A DNA stretch of 14,173 nt, taken from assembly GCA_003697105.1 (NCBI GenBank), contig RFFQ01000051.1:1-14173 (forward strand), in the 5' to 3' direction. The position numbers were made by a program, and so were the translations under genes. Every line of letters begins with the position of its first letter. The first letter of the stretch is position 1. Origin of the DNA: Gemmatimonadota bacterium (lineage in GTDB: Bacteria; 4572-55; J002). A model generated the notes under the pieces. It did no database searches. It was not told the DNA's origin and saw nothing but the letters and a program-made list of their open reading frames with translations. This document shows positions 1 to 6,615 of this stretch, piece by piece.

Positions 1-102
1 AAGCATCATAATCAACATCCTCATCAAAAATACAAAATAGGGTTCATACTCAAAAGGACACCATAAATCAATAAAAAACCACTTTTCCAGAGTTTTCAGT
101 TA

Positions 103-1938
103 TTAAAAAATCTGACCTAAGCCCAAGTGCCACACGCCTTCACTCAGGTGGGTCTTGGTGCTTTTTAATGGGATGGCATATTCCAACCGGATGGGTCCAA
201 CAGGCAAGTGATAGCGTATTCCTAGACCTGCCCCGTATTTTAAGTTGAGCAGGTTAACTTGATTCCAATAGCGCCAGACATTGCCCCCATCCAGAAAGAT
301 AGCGGCGGCAATAAAGCGCCAGATGGTGCTGCGTAATTCAAGATGTAGTGCGCTGTAGATACGTCCGGGTACCGTAATGGGGTTGCCTTGGGCATCCATG
401 CTTTCCGCGCCAATGCTTTGTTCGCCGTACCCTCGCAAGGAGTTGGTGCCTCCCAGTAGAAACCGGTCATCGGCGGGGACTAACTCCGTAGAAGCCATCG
501 GGAACACGTAGCCTCCTTCCACATTCATGCCGAGAACCAGTGGGAATCGCCCGGTCTTAAAATGGCTGTATTGTGCTGTGGTCTTATTAAAATCGATAGT
601 CCCTCCTAAAAATCGGGTGGCAATCTCATCGGAAATTGACCAGTAATATCCGTGTTTGGGACGGAAGACGGCATCGCGGCTGTCTTGTGCGACAAATAGG
701 CGTAGGGTACTTTTTGTAATTTGTCCGGCTTCTTGCCGGATTTCCGGCGATGCTTGTGCTGTTAGATCAAAGATATTGTCAATTTCTAAGCGGTAACGGG
801 CGGCTAATTCCGCCTCCGGTTCAAATCGGCGAGACAGCCGCACGGTAATCCCGCTACGTTCGGTGCGGTAGGTCGGGTGTTTTTCCCGTTCGTGGAATGA
901 TTCCGTTTCCAGAGACAACCGTTGGGCTAATAGCCACGGGATCGAATAGGTAAATTGATAACGTTGTGAGCGTTCAATTCGGGTTTCCTGAGTGGACGTG
1001 CGATCAAAATTATAGGTTAGATAGGTTTGAAATTTTAGTCCATGCCGGTTATTCCACAAATTTTTAGAGCCCCACTCCACCAAAAAACGAAGCCCATCTT
1101 TAGAGCCGTAACCCGCACCAGTTCCGATCCAGCGAGGTTTATCTTCCCGCACATACACGTTCAAATCGACCACCGGTCGTTGCTGTTCGATACCGTAGGG
1201 TTCTAAAAAAGCATTGGTGAATAAGCCGGTGGCATAAATCGCCTTTTGGCTTTGCTGTAACTTTTCCATATCGAAAATATCGCCCGGCTTCAGGTACAAC
1301 TCCCGACGGATGATCCGTTCGGTTACCCGCTGGTTACCAAACACATGAATCTGCCCAACCCGTACCTGAATCCCTTCATGGATTTGCAGGGTTAGATCGA
1401 TATGCGAGCTATCTGGAAACTCCAGACTATCATGGATGGAAGCATAGATGTATCCTTGTTGGCTATACAGCGAATCGATCTTGTGGATTGCCTCCCGCAG
1501 TTGAAACGGGTCAAAGGGGTCTCCGTTTTTCAAGCGCAGTTGCTGGCGGATTGTCCGGTCTGATAAGACGGTATTTCCTGCAATGGTCACCTGATGGAGT
1601 TGGTATTTCCGCCCTTGATTTATGCGGATATGAATCGTCTCCCCTGCCAGCTCAATATGGATGGTGGCATTAATATAACCTTGTCGCCGAAAGTAATTTG
1701 CCAGACGTTCTTTATCCCGCACAAACAGCTCGTATTCGGACAGGGGCAATCCGATTTTCGTCCGCATTATCCCACGTAGCCGGTCTGGATGGGCAGACGT
1801 ACCCTCAAAACTGATATGGCGAATGATTATATTATCAAAGACTTCCGGTTCTGCAGGTTGGGCGTGTGCCATTGCGTTGAGAACGCCGCTCAGATAAAGA
1901 AACATCCACCCGCCGGTTATTATCACCCGTAACCCCAC
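103..1938 (-). CDS. Omp85-family outer membrane protein (BamA/TamA-like), three POTRA domains plus beta-barrel
   Basis: Omp85 proteins insert or export proteins across the outer membrane. Counting from the upstream ATG at 2010 (635 residues), a hydrophobic segment ends in Ala-His-Ala near residue 50, a likely signal-peptidase site. Three POTRA-like repeats follow at about 58-132, 135-212 and 215-295, and then a barrel to the last residue. The barrel carries the diagnostic loop motif S-L-R-G-Y-G and a GLGIRYHLPVGPIRLEYAIP-type strand, and it ends in Phe like an outer-membrane beta-signal. Three POTRAs fit TamA or short FCB Omp85 proteins better than five-POTRA BamA. The start is uncertain. The ATG at 2010 overlaps the lpdA stop by one base but lacks a good ribosome site, and a strong terminator hairpin lies at 1950-1980 inside that reading. 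I prefer the GTG at 1938, which has TAGGTG just upstream and gives a compact signal peptide. An ATG at 1905 is also possible. Family call is firm; specific role is not. Confidence 0.88.
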   Translation of the reverse strand: MGLRVIITGGWMFLYLSGVLNAMAHAQPAEPEVFDNIIIRHISFEGTSAHPDRLRGIMRTKIGLPLSEYELFVRDKERLANYFRRQGYINATIHIELAGETIHIRINQGRKYQLHQVTIAGNTVLSDRTIRQQLRLKNGDPFDPFQLREAIHKIDSLYSQQGYIYASIHDSLEFPDSSHIDLTLQIHEGIQVRVGQIHVFGNQRVTERIIRRELYLKPGDIFDMEKLQQSQKAIYATGLFTNAFLEPYGIEQQRPVVDLNVYVREDKPRWIGTGAGYGSKDGLRFLVEWGSKNLWNNRHGLKFQTYLTYNFDRTSTQETRIERSQRYQFTYSIPWLLAQRLSLETESFHEREKHPTYRTERSGITVRLSRRFEPEAELAARYRLEIDNIFDLTAQASPEIRQEAGQITKSTLRLFVAQDSRDAVFRPKHGYYWSISDEIATRFLGGTIDFNKTTAQYSHFKTGRFPLVLGMNVEGGYVFPMASTELVPADDRFLLGGTNSLRGYGEQSIGAESMDAQGNPITVPGRIYSALHLELRSTIWRFIAAAIFLDGGNVWRYWNQVNLLNLKYGAGLGIRYHLPVGPIRLEYAIPLKSTKTHLSEGVWHLGLGQIF

Positions 1939-1949
1939 TGCACCTAAGC

Positions 1950-1980
1950 AAAAAGACGGCGTCCAATTCGCCGTCTTTTT
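1950..1980 (-). terminator. Intrinsic terminator after lpdA, inside the 5' end of the long Omp85 ORF
   Basis: A perfect inverted repeat of 12 bases (AAAAAGACGGCG / CGCCGTCTTTTT) with a 7-base loop forms a GC-rich 8-bp core flanked by A and T runs. Read on the minus strand it ends in five U. It starts about 30 bases after the lpdA stop codon. It is symmetrical, so it would also look like a terminator on the plus strand. This suggests that the fabL-lpdA string ends here and that the Omp85 gene starts downstream or is reached by read-through. Confidence 0.7.
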
Positions 1981-2009
1981 AGAATGAGTACCGGTAAACC
2001 TGATTTTCA

Positions 2010-3419
2010 TTAGATATGGATTGCCTGCCCGAGGGCATCTCCGGTGGCTTCCATTATCGCTTCGGAGAGTGTCGGGTGGGCGTGGATGGTATGTAAAATC
2101 TCGTTTTCGGTTGCTTCTAGGGATTTCGCCAGCCCCATCTCGGCGATCATCTCGGTGGCTTCCGCACCAATGATATGCGCTCCTAACAGTTCTCCATATT
2201 TAGCGTCATAGATGACTTTGACGAATCCCTCACTTTCGCCAATGGCGAGTGCTTTGCCGCTGGCAGTGAAGGGGAATTTCCCAATTTTGACGTCATACCC
2301 GGCGGCTTTTGCTTTTGCTTCCGTCAGACCGATACTGGCTACTTGCGGTTGGCAATAGGTACAGCCCGGAATGCTCCCGTAATCCAACGGATGCGGGTTT
2401 AGTCCGGCGATGTGTTCTACGCAGATCAGCCCTTCGTGGGAAGCAACGTGCGCCAACCACGGTGCACCGATAACATCACCAATGGCATAAATACCCTCAA
2501 CATTTGTCCGGTAGTATTCATCCACCGCGATTGCACCGCGTTCATAGTGAACCCCGATCTCATCCAGACCGATATTTTCTACATTCCCCGTGACGCCAAT
2601 CGCCATGAGCGCCATATCACTGGTGAGGGTTTGGGTTTTGCCTTTTTTATCCGTGACGGTGACTTCCACTCCATCGGCGGTGGCGTGGCAAGATTCCACA
2701 CGGGTTTCGGTCAGGATATTCATTTTTTTCTTTTTATAGATTTTTTCAAGTGTTCGGCTAATCTCTTCGTCTTCTACCGGCAGAATGTGCGGCATCATTT
2801 CCACTACGGTGATTTTCGTGCCAAAACAGTGGTACATGTAAGCGAATTCAATTCCGATGGCGCCGGCACCCAATACGATCATCGATTTTGGAATTTCCGG
2901 CAACGTCATCGCTTCCCGGCTGGTGATGATTGTTTTACCATTGATTTCCACGCCGGGTATTGTTTTGGGCCGTGCGCCTGTCGCAATGATGATATGCTTT
3001 GCGGTGACTTGTACCGTCTCGTTGTCCTTTCCATTGGTGACACTCAACTGGTTTTTACCGCTAAATGCCGCTGTACCGGCAATCACAGTGATCTTATTTT
3101 TTTTCATCAAAAAGCTGATACCTTTACTAAGCCGGTTTGCCACATTCCGGCTACGTTTGATTACTTTACCGAAATCCACTTCAACCTGATCGATTTTTAG
3201 ACCAAATTCCGCACGGCGATGGTTGATAATCTCGTAAATTTCGGCATTTTTGAGCAAGGCTTTGGTGGGGATGCATCCCCAATTTAGGCAAATTCCACCC
3301 ATTTCGGCTTTTTCGATTACGGCGGTCTTAAATCCTAATTGGGCGGCGCGGATCGCGGCGACATAACCTCCGGGACCGCCCCCGACAACCACCACGTCAA
3401 ACGTTTGAGGTGTACTCAT
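2010..3419 (-). CDS. lpdA: Dihydrolipoyl dehydrogenase (E3)
   Basis: This flavoprotein reoxidises the dihydrolipoyl groups of 2-oxoacid dehydrogenase complexes or the glycine cleavage system, passing electrons through FAD to NAD+. The 469 residues match the family's usual length. Visible are the N-terminal FAD-binding GGGPGG (13-18), the redox-active disulfide in GGICLNWGCIPTK (Cys44 and Cys49), a second dinucleotide motif GAGAIG near residue 185, the FAD-contacting AIGDV segment, and the C-terminal HAHPTLSE with the His448/Glu453 pair of the partner-subunit active site. No signal peptide is seen, so it is cytoplasmic. It lies 26 bases downstream of the MauE/DoxX gene, which implies co-transcription. 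No E1 or E2 subunit gene is present in the window, so its complex cannot be told. All catalytic residues are intact. Confidence 0.97.
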   Translation of the reverse strand: MSTPQTFDVVVVGGGPGGYVAAIRAAQLGFKTAVIEKAEMGGICLNWGCIPTKALLKNAEIYEIINHRRAEFGLKIDQVEVDFGKVIKRSRNVANRLSKGISFLMKKNKITVIAGTAAFSGKNQLSVTNGKDNETVQVTAKHIIIATGARPKTIPGVEINGKTIITSREAMTLPEIPKSMIVLGAGAIGIEFAYMYHCFGTKITVVEMMPHILPVEDEEISRTLEKIYKKKKMNILTETRVESCHATADGVEVTVTDKKGKTQTLTSDMALMAIGVTGNVENIGLDEIGVHYERGAIAVDEYYRTNVEGIYAIGDVIGAPWLAHVASHEGLICVEHIAGLNPHPLDYGSIPGCTYCQPQVASIGLTEAKAKAAGYDVKIGKFPFTASGKALAIGESEGFVKVIYDAKYGELLGAHIIGAEATEMIAEMGLAKSLEATENEILHTIHAHPTLSEAIMEATGDALGQAIHI

Positions 3420-3445
3420 TATGTGAACTCACTTCCATCAAAAGG

Positions 3446-3898
3446 TTATAAGGACTCTGGTTTACTGTATTTCAGAACCGGTATCATCATCCCTAAAAAG
3501 ATGATATTTCGGATAATACTGATCCACAATTCCGTACTTGAACCCGGGTTGCTTCCTCCCGCTGAGGTACATCCACAATGAATATTTAACCCCCGAAAAA
3601 TTGCACTGCTAAGGGCGACAATAAAAACCAATAACATCCCGTTAATCAGGATTACCGCGCCTTTGGGCATATAATTGAGGACGAGAAACAAACCGGCTAA
3701 AAATTCAATCCACGGCAGAACTAAGGCGATGAGATTTGTATATGCATAAGGAATCAATTTATAATTTTGAATATCTTTTGCGAATTCCAACGGCTCGACA
3801 ATTTTATGTAAGCTCGCATAGATGAAAAAGATGCCCACGATCAGGCGGAAACTCATCACCACGAATTCATTTTTCATAATCGCTTGTAATTTTGCCAT
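3446..3898 (-). CDS. MauE/DoxX-family redox-associated membrane protein
   Basis: A 150-residue polytopic membrane protein with about four hydrophobic helices. The N-terminal block (R-L-I-V-G-I-F-F-I-Y-A-S-L-H-K-I) and the E-F-x-A-G-L-F-L helix are typical of the MauE/DoxX superfamily. A Cys-Gly-Cys pair in the last loop (RGLNIHCGCTSAGG) is typical of the redox-associated MauE-like members, which are thought to support disulfide or thiol chemistry at the inner membrane. The reading frame stays open to 3943, but the ATG at 3898 is preferred: it shares one base with the upstream rhodanese stop (TAATG) and has GAGGAG about ten bases before it. Translational coupling to the rhodanese gene is therefore likely. 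Precise substrate unknown. Confidence 0.82.
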   Translation of the reverse strand: MAKLQAIMKNEFVVMSFRLIVGIFFIYASLHKIVEPLEFAKDIQNYKLIPYAYTNLIALVLPWIEFLAGLFLVLNYMPKGAVILINGMLLVFIVALSSAIFRGLNIHCGCTSAGGSNPGSSTELWISIIRNIIFLGMMIPVLKYSKPESL

Positions 3899-4455
3899 TA
3901 TTCGTGCTCCTCGGATGAGATCGGATAGCCGGCGGCAAGCCATTCATTCCACCCGCCGATAAACACAAAGATTCGGGAGTACCCTAGGGTAATGAGTTCT
4001 TCCGCCAGCAATTTGGAAGCGTCACAGTCTGCTCCGTCACAATAGACAACGACCAGTTGATCCGGGGGAATATCTGCCAATTGGTCCATGTAATCCATCA
4101 CCGCGTCATACGGAATATTGATGGCGCCTTCAATGTGTCCTTCCGCGTACAGATCGGCATAGCGAGCATCAATAAAGACACCCATTTTTTGCTGGTAGAT
4201 GTCGTGATATGCCTGTTCAAGGGTCACGGCTTTAAATGCTTCCAACGTTGAGCCGTGCTGGTAACGTGGGGGCAACTCCAGAGGGGTTGATACTGAATCG
4301 ACAACTGGAGGGGATTCTTCGGGTATTCCTGCAAATTCAACCGCTTTTTTCTGAGCGATCCAGCCGACGGGATGTTTGCGGGTCATGTTGGTCGTGATGC
4401 CAATGGCTATCGCCAATAACACAATCAGTATTGCTTGTAGAATGGGTTTGACCAT
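3898..4455 (-). CDS. Membrane-anchored rhodanese-domain protein
   Basis: Rhodaneses carry sulfane sulfur as a cysteine persulfide. This 185-residue protein has one N-terminal hydrophobic segment (about 4-22), which would place the rest in the periplasm as a signal anchor, then a linker. A single rhodanese domain follows at about 75-182, including F-I-D-A-R-Y-A-D-L-Y-A-E-G-H-I-E-G-A-I-N-I-P and the active-site loop V-V-V-Y-C-D-G-A-D-C-D-A-S. Cys139 is the likely catalytic cysteine, and a second cysteine (Cys144) lies in the same loop. The gene begins 9 bases after the DUF1573 stop, with AGGA as ribosome site, and is coupled to the MauE/DoxX gene below. The context suggests sulfur or thiol handling outside the cytoplasm; the acceptor is not visible. 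Confidence 0.88.
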   Translation of the reverse strand: MVKPILQAILIVLLAIAIGITTNMTRKHPVGWIAQKKAVEFAGIPEESPPVVDSVSTPLELPPRYQHGSTLEAFKAVTLEQAYHDIYQQKMGVFIDARYADLYAEGHIEGAINIPYDAVMDYMDQLADIPPDQLVVVYCDGADCDASKLLAEELITLGYSRIFVFIGGWNEWLAAGYPISSEEHE

Positions 4456-4464
4456 ACCTGAATC

Positions 4465-5166
4465 CTATTTATTTTTGGGTTTTGGCACAAATCCGACCAC
4501 CGGAATTTCGAGCGCTGGATACGTTGGGGGGTCAAATTCAATCCGTATCCGTGTGTTGATGCGCTCCACCGTTTTTGCCTCGCAGATGCCGCGCAAATTC
4601 ACTTGGGATTCCGGCGGAATCTCATTTGCCGGTAGCTCAAACCGGACATTTTTTAAGCTATCTACGGCACTCAGGGTTTTGATCGATATGGGTTGGTTGG
4701 TATTGTTGATCAAGCTGATCGTTCGTTCGCGGGTCTCACCGATCCAGACGCGGGCAAAATCCATCAGGGGTGGTTCGTACTCAACCGGCACGATAACCAC
4801 ACCGGCGATATGGAATTCTTCCACTGGGCGGCGTGGATCATTTGTCAACAGTTTGATGCGGTGTCCAACGAGTCCGCGATCTTTACTGGAATCATACCGG
4901 ATGGCAACACTGCCCGTCGCGCCCGGTACTAAGCGCTCCGCTGAGAGGTGCGCCAGTGTACAGCCGCACTCAGTCTTGACTTCATGGATAATCAGGGGGG
5001 CATCTCCCCGGTTTTGGAAATGAAACTCAAAGTGTAGTGTGTCCCCTTGAAAGATCGTGCCAAAGGGGGTGCGTAGCGGGTTTAGCCGTTCAATTTGCGG
5101 GGCGGCATTCGCCCCCCCGAGCATCCCGCTAAACAGTATTAGGCTGAGAGCGATCATTCGGTGCAT
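4465..5166 (-). CDS. Exported DUF1573-domain protein
   Basis: A 233-residue protein with a signal peptide (hydrophobic residues about 4-19, Ala-Asn-Ala cleavage near 21) and two Ig-like beta domains. The first (about 40-130) is a clear DUF1573 domain: F-x-F-x-F-x-N-R-G-D-A-P-L, then I-x-x-V-K-T-E-C-G-C-T, and K-D-R-G-L-V-G-H with T-N-D-P near its end. The second half (about 135-228) repeats the fold weakly and has one further Cys. No lipobox is seen. DUF1573 has no settled biochemical role; the conserved Cys-Gly-Cys could bind metal or take part in thiol chemistry. It sits 6 bases from fabL and 9 from the rhodanese gene, clearly within one operon. The ribosome site is weak, so it may depend on translation of fabL. 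Confidence 0.88.
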   Translation of the reverse strand: MHRMIALSLILFSGMLGGANAAPQIERLNPLRTPFGTIFQGDTLHFEFHFQNRGDAPLIIHEVKTECGCTLAHLSAERLVPGATGSVAIRYDSSKDRGLVGHRIKLLTNDPRRPVEEFHIAGVVIVPVEYEPPLMDFARVWIGETRERTISLINNTNQPISIKTLSAVDSLKNVRFELPANEIPPESQVNLRGICEAKTVERINTRIRIEFDPPTYPALEIPVVGFVPKPKNK

Positions 5167-5172
5167 GGTTTT

Positions 5173-5937
5173 TTAGCCTAAAATAGAATATCCACCATCC
5201 ACAATGAGGGTCTGTCCATGAATCATTTTCGCAAAGTTACTGCACAAGAACAGTGCGGCATCTGCCACATCATCGGGGGTTGTCAGCCGTCCTGCCGGTG
5301 TCTTTCGTTCTGATTCCGTGAGCAATTCCATCCGGTTGGGGAAGTGCTTCAGGGCATCGGTATCAACCACTCCCGCGGAAACGGCATTCACATTGATATT
5401 GTGTGGTGCTAGTTCTAGCGCCAGATGGCGGACTAGGGATTCCAGCGCCGCTTTGGATGATCCAACGGCGGTATAGTTGGGAATGGCACGAATTGCCCCT
5501 AAACTAGAAACCGCAACAATTTTGCCGCCTCGATTTCCCATCAACGGGCGAGCATGTTGAACCAGCGGCAACAGCGCGGCGGCATTGATTTCCATCGTGT
5601 GATTCCAGTGTTTCAGGGTCAGTTCTAGTGCGGGCTTTAACACCCCGGAGGCGGCATTGCTGATCAAAATATCCAAAGTGCCAAATTCGCTCTGGATGGT
5701 ATCGAACATCCGGTCAATATGATCCGGTTCTTTGACATTAGCTCGGATCACAAGTGCTTTTGACCCCGACGCTTCGATTGCTTGCGCGGTTTCTTCTGCC
5801 GGTGTCCGGTGGCGGACATAATTGATTGCCACATCCGCACCGGATTCTGCCAGCCGGCGGGCTATCGCTTGACCAATCCCGCGTGACCCACCGGTAACCA
5901 GCGCTTTTTTGCCTTGCAAATCAATTTGAGTTGCCAT
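5173..5937 (-). CDS. fabL: Enoyl-[acyl-carrier-protein] reductase III (FabL type, SDR family)
   Basis: FabL performs the last, NADPH-dependent reduction step of each fatty-acid elongation cycle in the cytoplasm. The 254 residues fit a short-chain dehydrogenase: Rossmann motif T-G-G-S-R-G-I-G near residue 15, N-A-A-S-G-V-L near 95, and Y-x6-K (Y-T-A-V-G-S-S-K) rather than the Y-x3-K of ordinary SDRs. From memory of Bacillus subtilis FabL, the segments N-A-A-S-G-V-L-x-P, T-D-A-L-K-H-F-P-N-R, T-P-A-G-R and M-I-x-G-Q-T-x-I-V-D-G-G are shared. This separates it from FabG and FabI. It is the first gene of the minus-strand string and is preceded by a structured leader. The ribosome site is modest (AAGAAAGA). 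A related SDR with another substrate is possible but less likely. Confidence 0.88.
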   Translation of the reverse strand: MATQIDLQGKKALVTGGSRGIGQAIARRLAESGADVAINYVRHRTPAEETAQAIEASGSKALVIRANVKEPDHIDRMFDTIQSEFGTLDILISNAASGVLKPALELTLKHWNHTMEINAAALLPLVQHARPLMGNRGGKIVAVSSLGAIRAIPNYTAVGSSKAALESLVRHLALELAPHNINVNAVSAGVVDTDALKHFPNRMELLTESERKTPAGRLTTPDDVADAALFLCSNFAKMIHGQTLIVDGGYSILG

Positions 5938-5996
5938 AAATCTTTCTTAATTTGGGATCGTGTGTAACGTAGGTTAATATGGGCGGTGTTTTATGT

Positions 5997-6028
5997 ACCC
6001 TCGGGTTGTTTCACTGCCCAACCCGGGT
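5997..6028 (-). other. Second hairpin in the fabL leader
   Basis: On the minus strand ACCCGGGTTG pairs with CAACCC-GA-GGGT around a 10-base loop, giving ten base pairs with a two-base bulge. It is GC-rich but has no U tract, so it is not a terminator. It lies 60-90 bases before the fabL start, in the expected 5' untranslated region. Confidence 0.45.
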
Positions 6029-6045
6029 CGCGCCCAGAAATCGGC

Positions 6046-6074
6046 TTGAAAACAAAAACCTCCTCTGGTACAAT
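6046..6074 (+). promoter_or_regulatory. Promoter-like pair on the plus strand
   Basis: TTGAAA (6046-6051), a 17-base gap and TACAAT (6069-6074) match a sigma-70 promoter well. Transcription would begin near 6081 and cover the short reading at 6119. It overlaps the minus-strand hairpin, so the match may be chance. Confidence 0.35.
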
Positions 6075-6118
6075 GGAATTCAAAAATCACTCTAACCACC
6101 ATCGTATAAGAGGAGGTT
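6048..6118 (-). terminator. Long leader hairpin with U-rich tail: candidate attenuator or small-RNA terminator
   Basis: On the minus strand AACCTCCTCT (6118-6109) pairs perfectly with AGAGGAGGTT (6066-6057). Inside it, after a 2x2 internal loop, TACGATGG pairs with CCATTGTA using one G-U pair. The tail reads TTTGTTTTC, so the RNA ends in a U-rich run. The same arms on the plus strand have an A-C mismatch where the minus strand has the G-U pair, so the structure fits a minus-strand RNA better. From the promoter at 6142-6171 it would give an RNA of roughly 85-90 bases. Confidence 0.5.
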
Positions 6119-6303
6119 ATGCACATCGAGAAAACAACGCCAATGTACCATCCATGCTACCGAGTTGTCAAGCCCCAAATTACACGTTTTTCGGCAACTA
6201 TTGCCCCCCTCAAAATCTGCAATTGGCAGGGAAAACCTTCGCCGCCCTGCGGGCACTCGTTTTCGTTATCTTTATGTCAAAAATACCGTATCCCTTCTCA
6301 TGA
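6119..6303 (+). pseudogene. Short frame-disrupted reading, possible remnant or small peptide gene
   Basis: An ATG at 6119 follows AGAGGAGG very closely and has a promoter-like pair upstream. The frame first encodes about 39 residues beginning MHIEKTTPMYHPCYRV and ending in N-W-Q-G-K. It then becomes proline- and cysteine-rich and runs into the antisense of the tRNA, which is not credible protein. The overlapping -1 frame continues as T-F-A-A-L-R-A-L-V-F-V-I-F-M and stops at 6303. The two parts join at GGGAAAA (6229-6235), in the right phase for a -1 shift, giving 61 residues. I do not recognise the product. It could be a decayed gene fragment, for instance from a mobile element, or nothing at all. 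Confidence 0.25.
6142..6171 (-). promoter_or_regulatory. Sigma-70-type promoter for the fabL leader/operon
   Basis: Read on the minus strand: TTGACA (6171-6166), an 18-base gap, then TACATT (6147-6142). The -35 box is perfect and the -10 box matches four of six positions. The start site would be near 6135, about 200 bases before fabL, leaving room for the structured leader. Confidence 0.55.
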
Positions 6304-6329
6304 AAAAAGCCCTTCCTTAGGAAGGGCTT
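6303..6329 (-). terminator. Intrinsic terminator of tRNA-Lys
   Basis: Minus strand: AAGCCCTTCC, a 3-base loop, GGAAGGGCTT, followed by further T (six in a row in total). It lies 7 bases after the tRNA 3' end. Confidence 0.9.
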
Positions 6330-6335
6330 GGGCAG

Positions 6336-6411
6336 TGGTGATCCGCCTGGGACTCGAACCCAGGACCACCTGCTTAAAAGGCAGATGCTCTACCGACTGA
6401 GCTAGCGGATC
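6336..6411 (-). tRNA. tRNA-Lys (anticodon UUU)
   Basis: The minus strand folds as a complete 76-base tRNA with encoded CCA. The acceptor arms GATCCGC and GCGGATC pair perfectly, with A as discriminator base. The D arm is GCTC...GAGC, and the anticodon stem TCTGC/GCAGG (one U-G pair) holds loop CTTTTAA with UUU at positions 34-36. The T arm is CTGGG/CCCAG with loop TTCGAGT. It stands alone, with its own promoter and terminator. Confidence 0.97.
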
Positions 6412-6437
6412 ATCATCCTTATTTTTGAAGGCGTCGC

Positions 6438-6466
6438 AATATATCATTTTTAGAGAGAGATGTCAA
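6438..6466 (-). promoter_or_regulatory. Promoter of tRNA-Lys
   Basis: Minus strand: TTGACA (6466-6461), a 17-base gap, TATATT (6443-6438). This is close to the sigma-70 consensus and puts the start near 6431, about 20 bases before the mature tRNA. It is the best promoter match in the window. Confidence 0.85.
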
Positions 6467-6518
6467 CCCTTAAGCCTAAAAAATCTTAGTGACCCATCTC
6501 GTTTTCACAGGAAAACGC

Positions 6519-6547
6519 TTGACCCTCTTCTCCAAATCGATTATTTA
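6519..6547 (+). promoter_or_regulatory. Weak candidate promoter for the protease gene
   Basis: TTGACC, a 17-base gap and TATTTA lie 70-97 bases before the protease ATG. The -10 match is poor. A small inverted repeat, GTTTTC-ACAG-GAAAAC (6501-6516), lies just upstream and could be an operator. Confidence 0.3.
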
Positions 6548-6615
6548 GAAGCACCCCACGGATTCCCCCAACGTTATTCTTTTCCCTATTCACTCTATTT
6601 TTTTAAGGAGTTTTT

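Larger units (their letters stand above)
5938..6302. other. Non-coding stretch between fabL and tRNA-Lys: leader region and possible gene remnant
   Basis: No convincing intact gene fills these 365 bases. On the minus strand there is a promoter (6142-6171), a long hairpin with a U-rich tail (6048-6118) and a second hairpin (5997-6028) before fabL. On the plus strand there is a second promoter-like pair and a short frame-disrupted reading starting at 6119. Open frames that run from here into the tRNA are artefacts of the tRNA antisense strand. Confidence 0.6.

Noticed and set aside
1-102. Terminator or gene start at the left edge
   Set aside because: The stretch is A/T-rich with no stable stem followed by a U run and no supported ORF, so I see nothing definite in it.
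2412-3200. 262-residue plus-strand ORF
   Set aside because: It lies wholly antisense to lpdA, whose catalytic residues are intact. Its composition (many Phe, His, Cys) is typical of a shadow frame.
5974-6102. 42-residue minus-strand ORF in the fabL leader
   Set aside because: It has no ribosome site, its sequence spans both RNA hairpins, and no protein family is recognisable. The RNA structure explains the region better.
6057-6118. Miniature inverted-repeat transposable element
   Set aside because: The 20-base imperfect inverted repeats look like it, but no flanking target duplication is visible. The adjoining U-rich tail and upstream promoter fit an RNA terminator.
6119-6400. 93-residue plus-strand ORF covering the tRNA region
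   Set aside because: Its C-terminal third reads G-L-E-P-R-T-T-C-L-K-G-R, the usual false translation of a tRNA antisense strand. Only the first part, joined to the -1 frame, is kept as a weak remnant.
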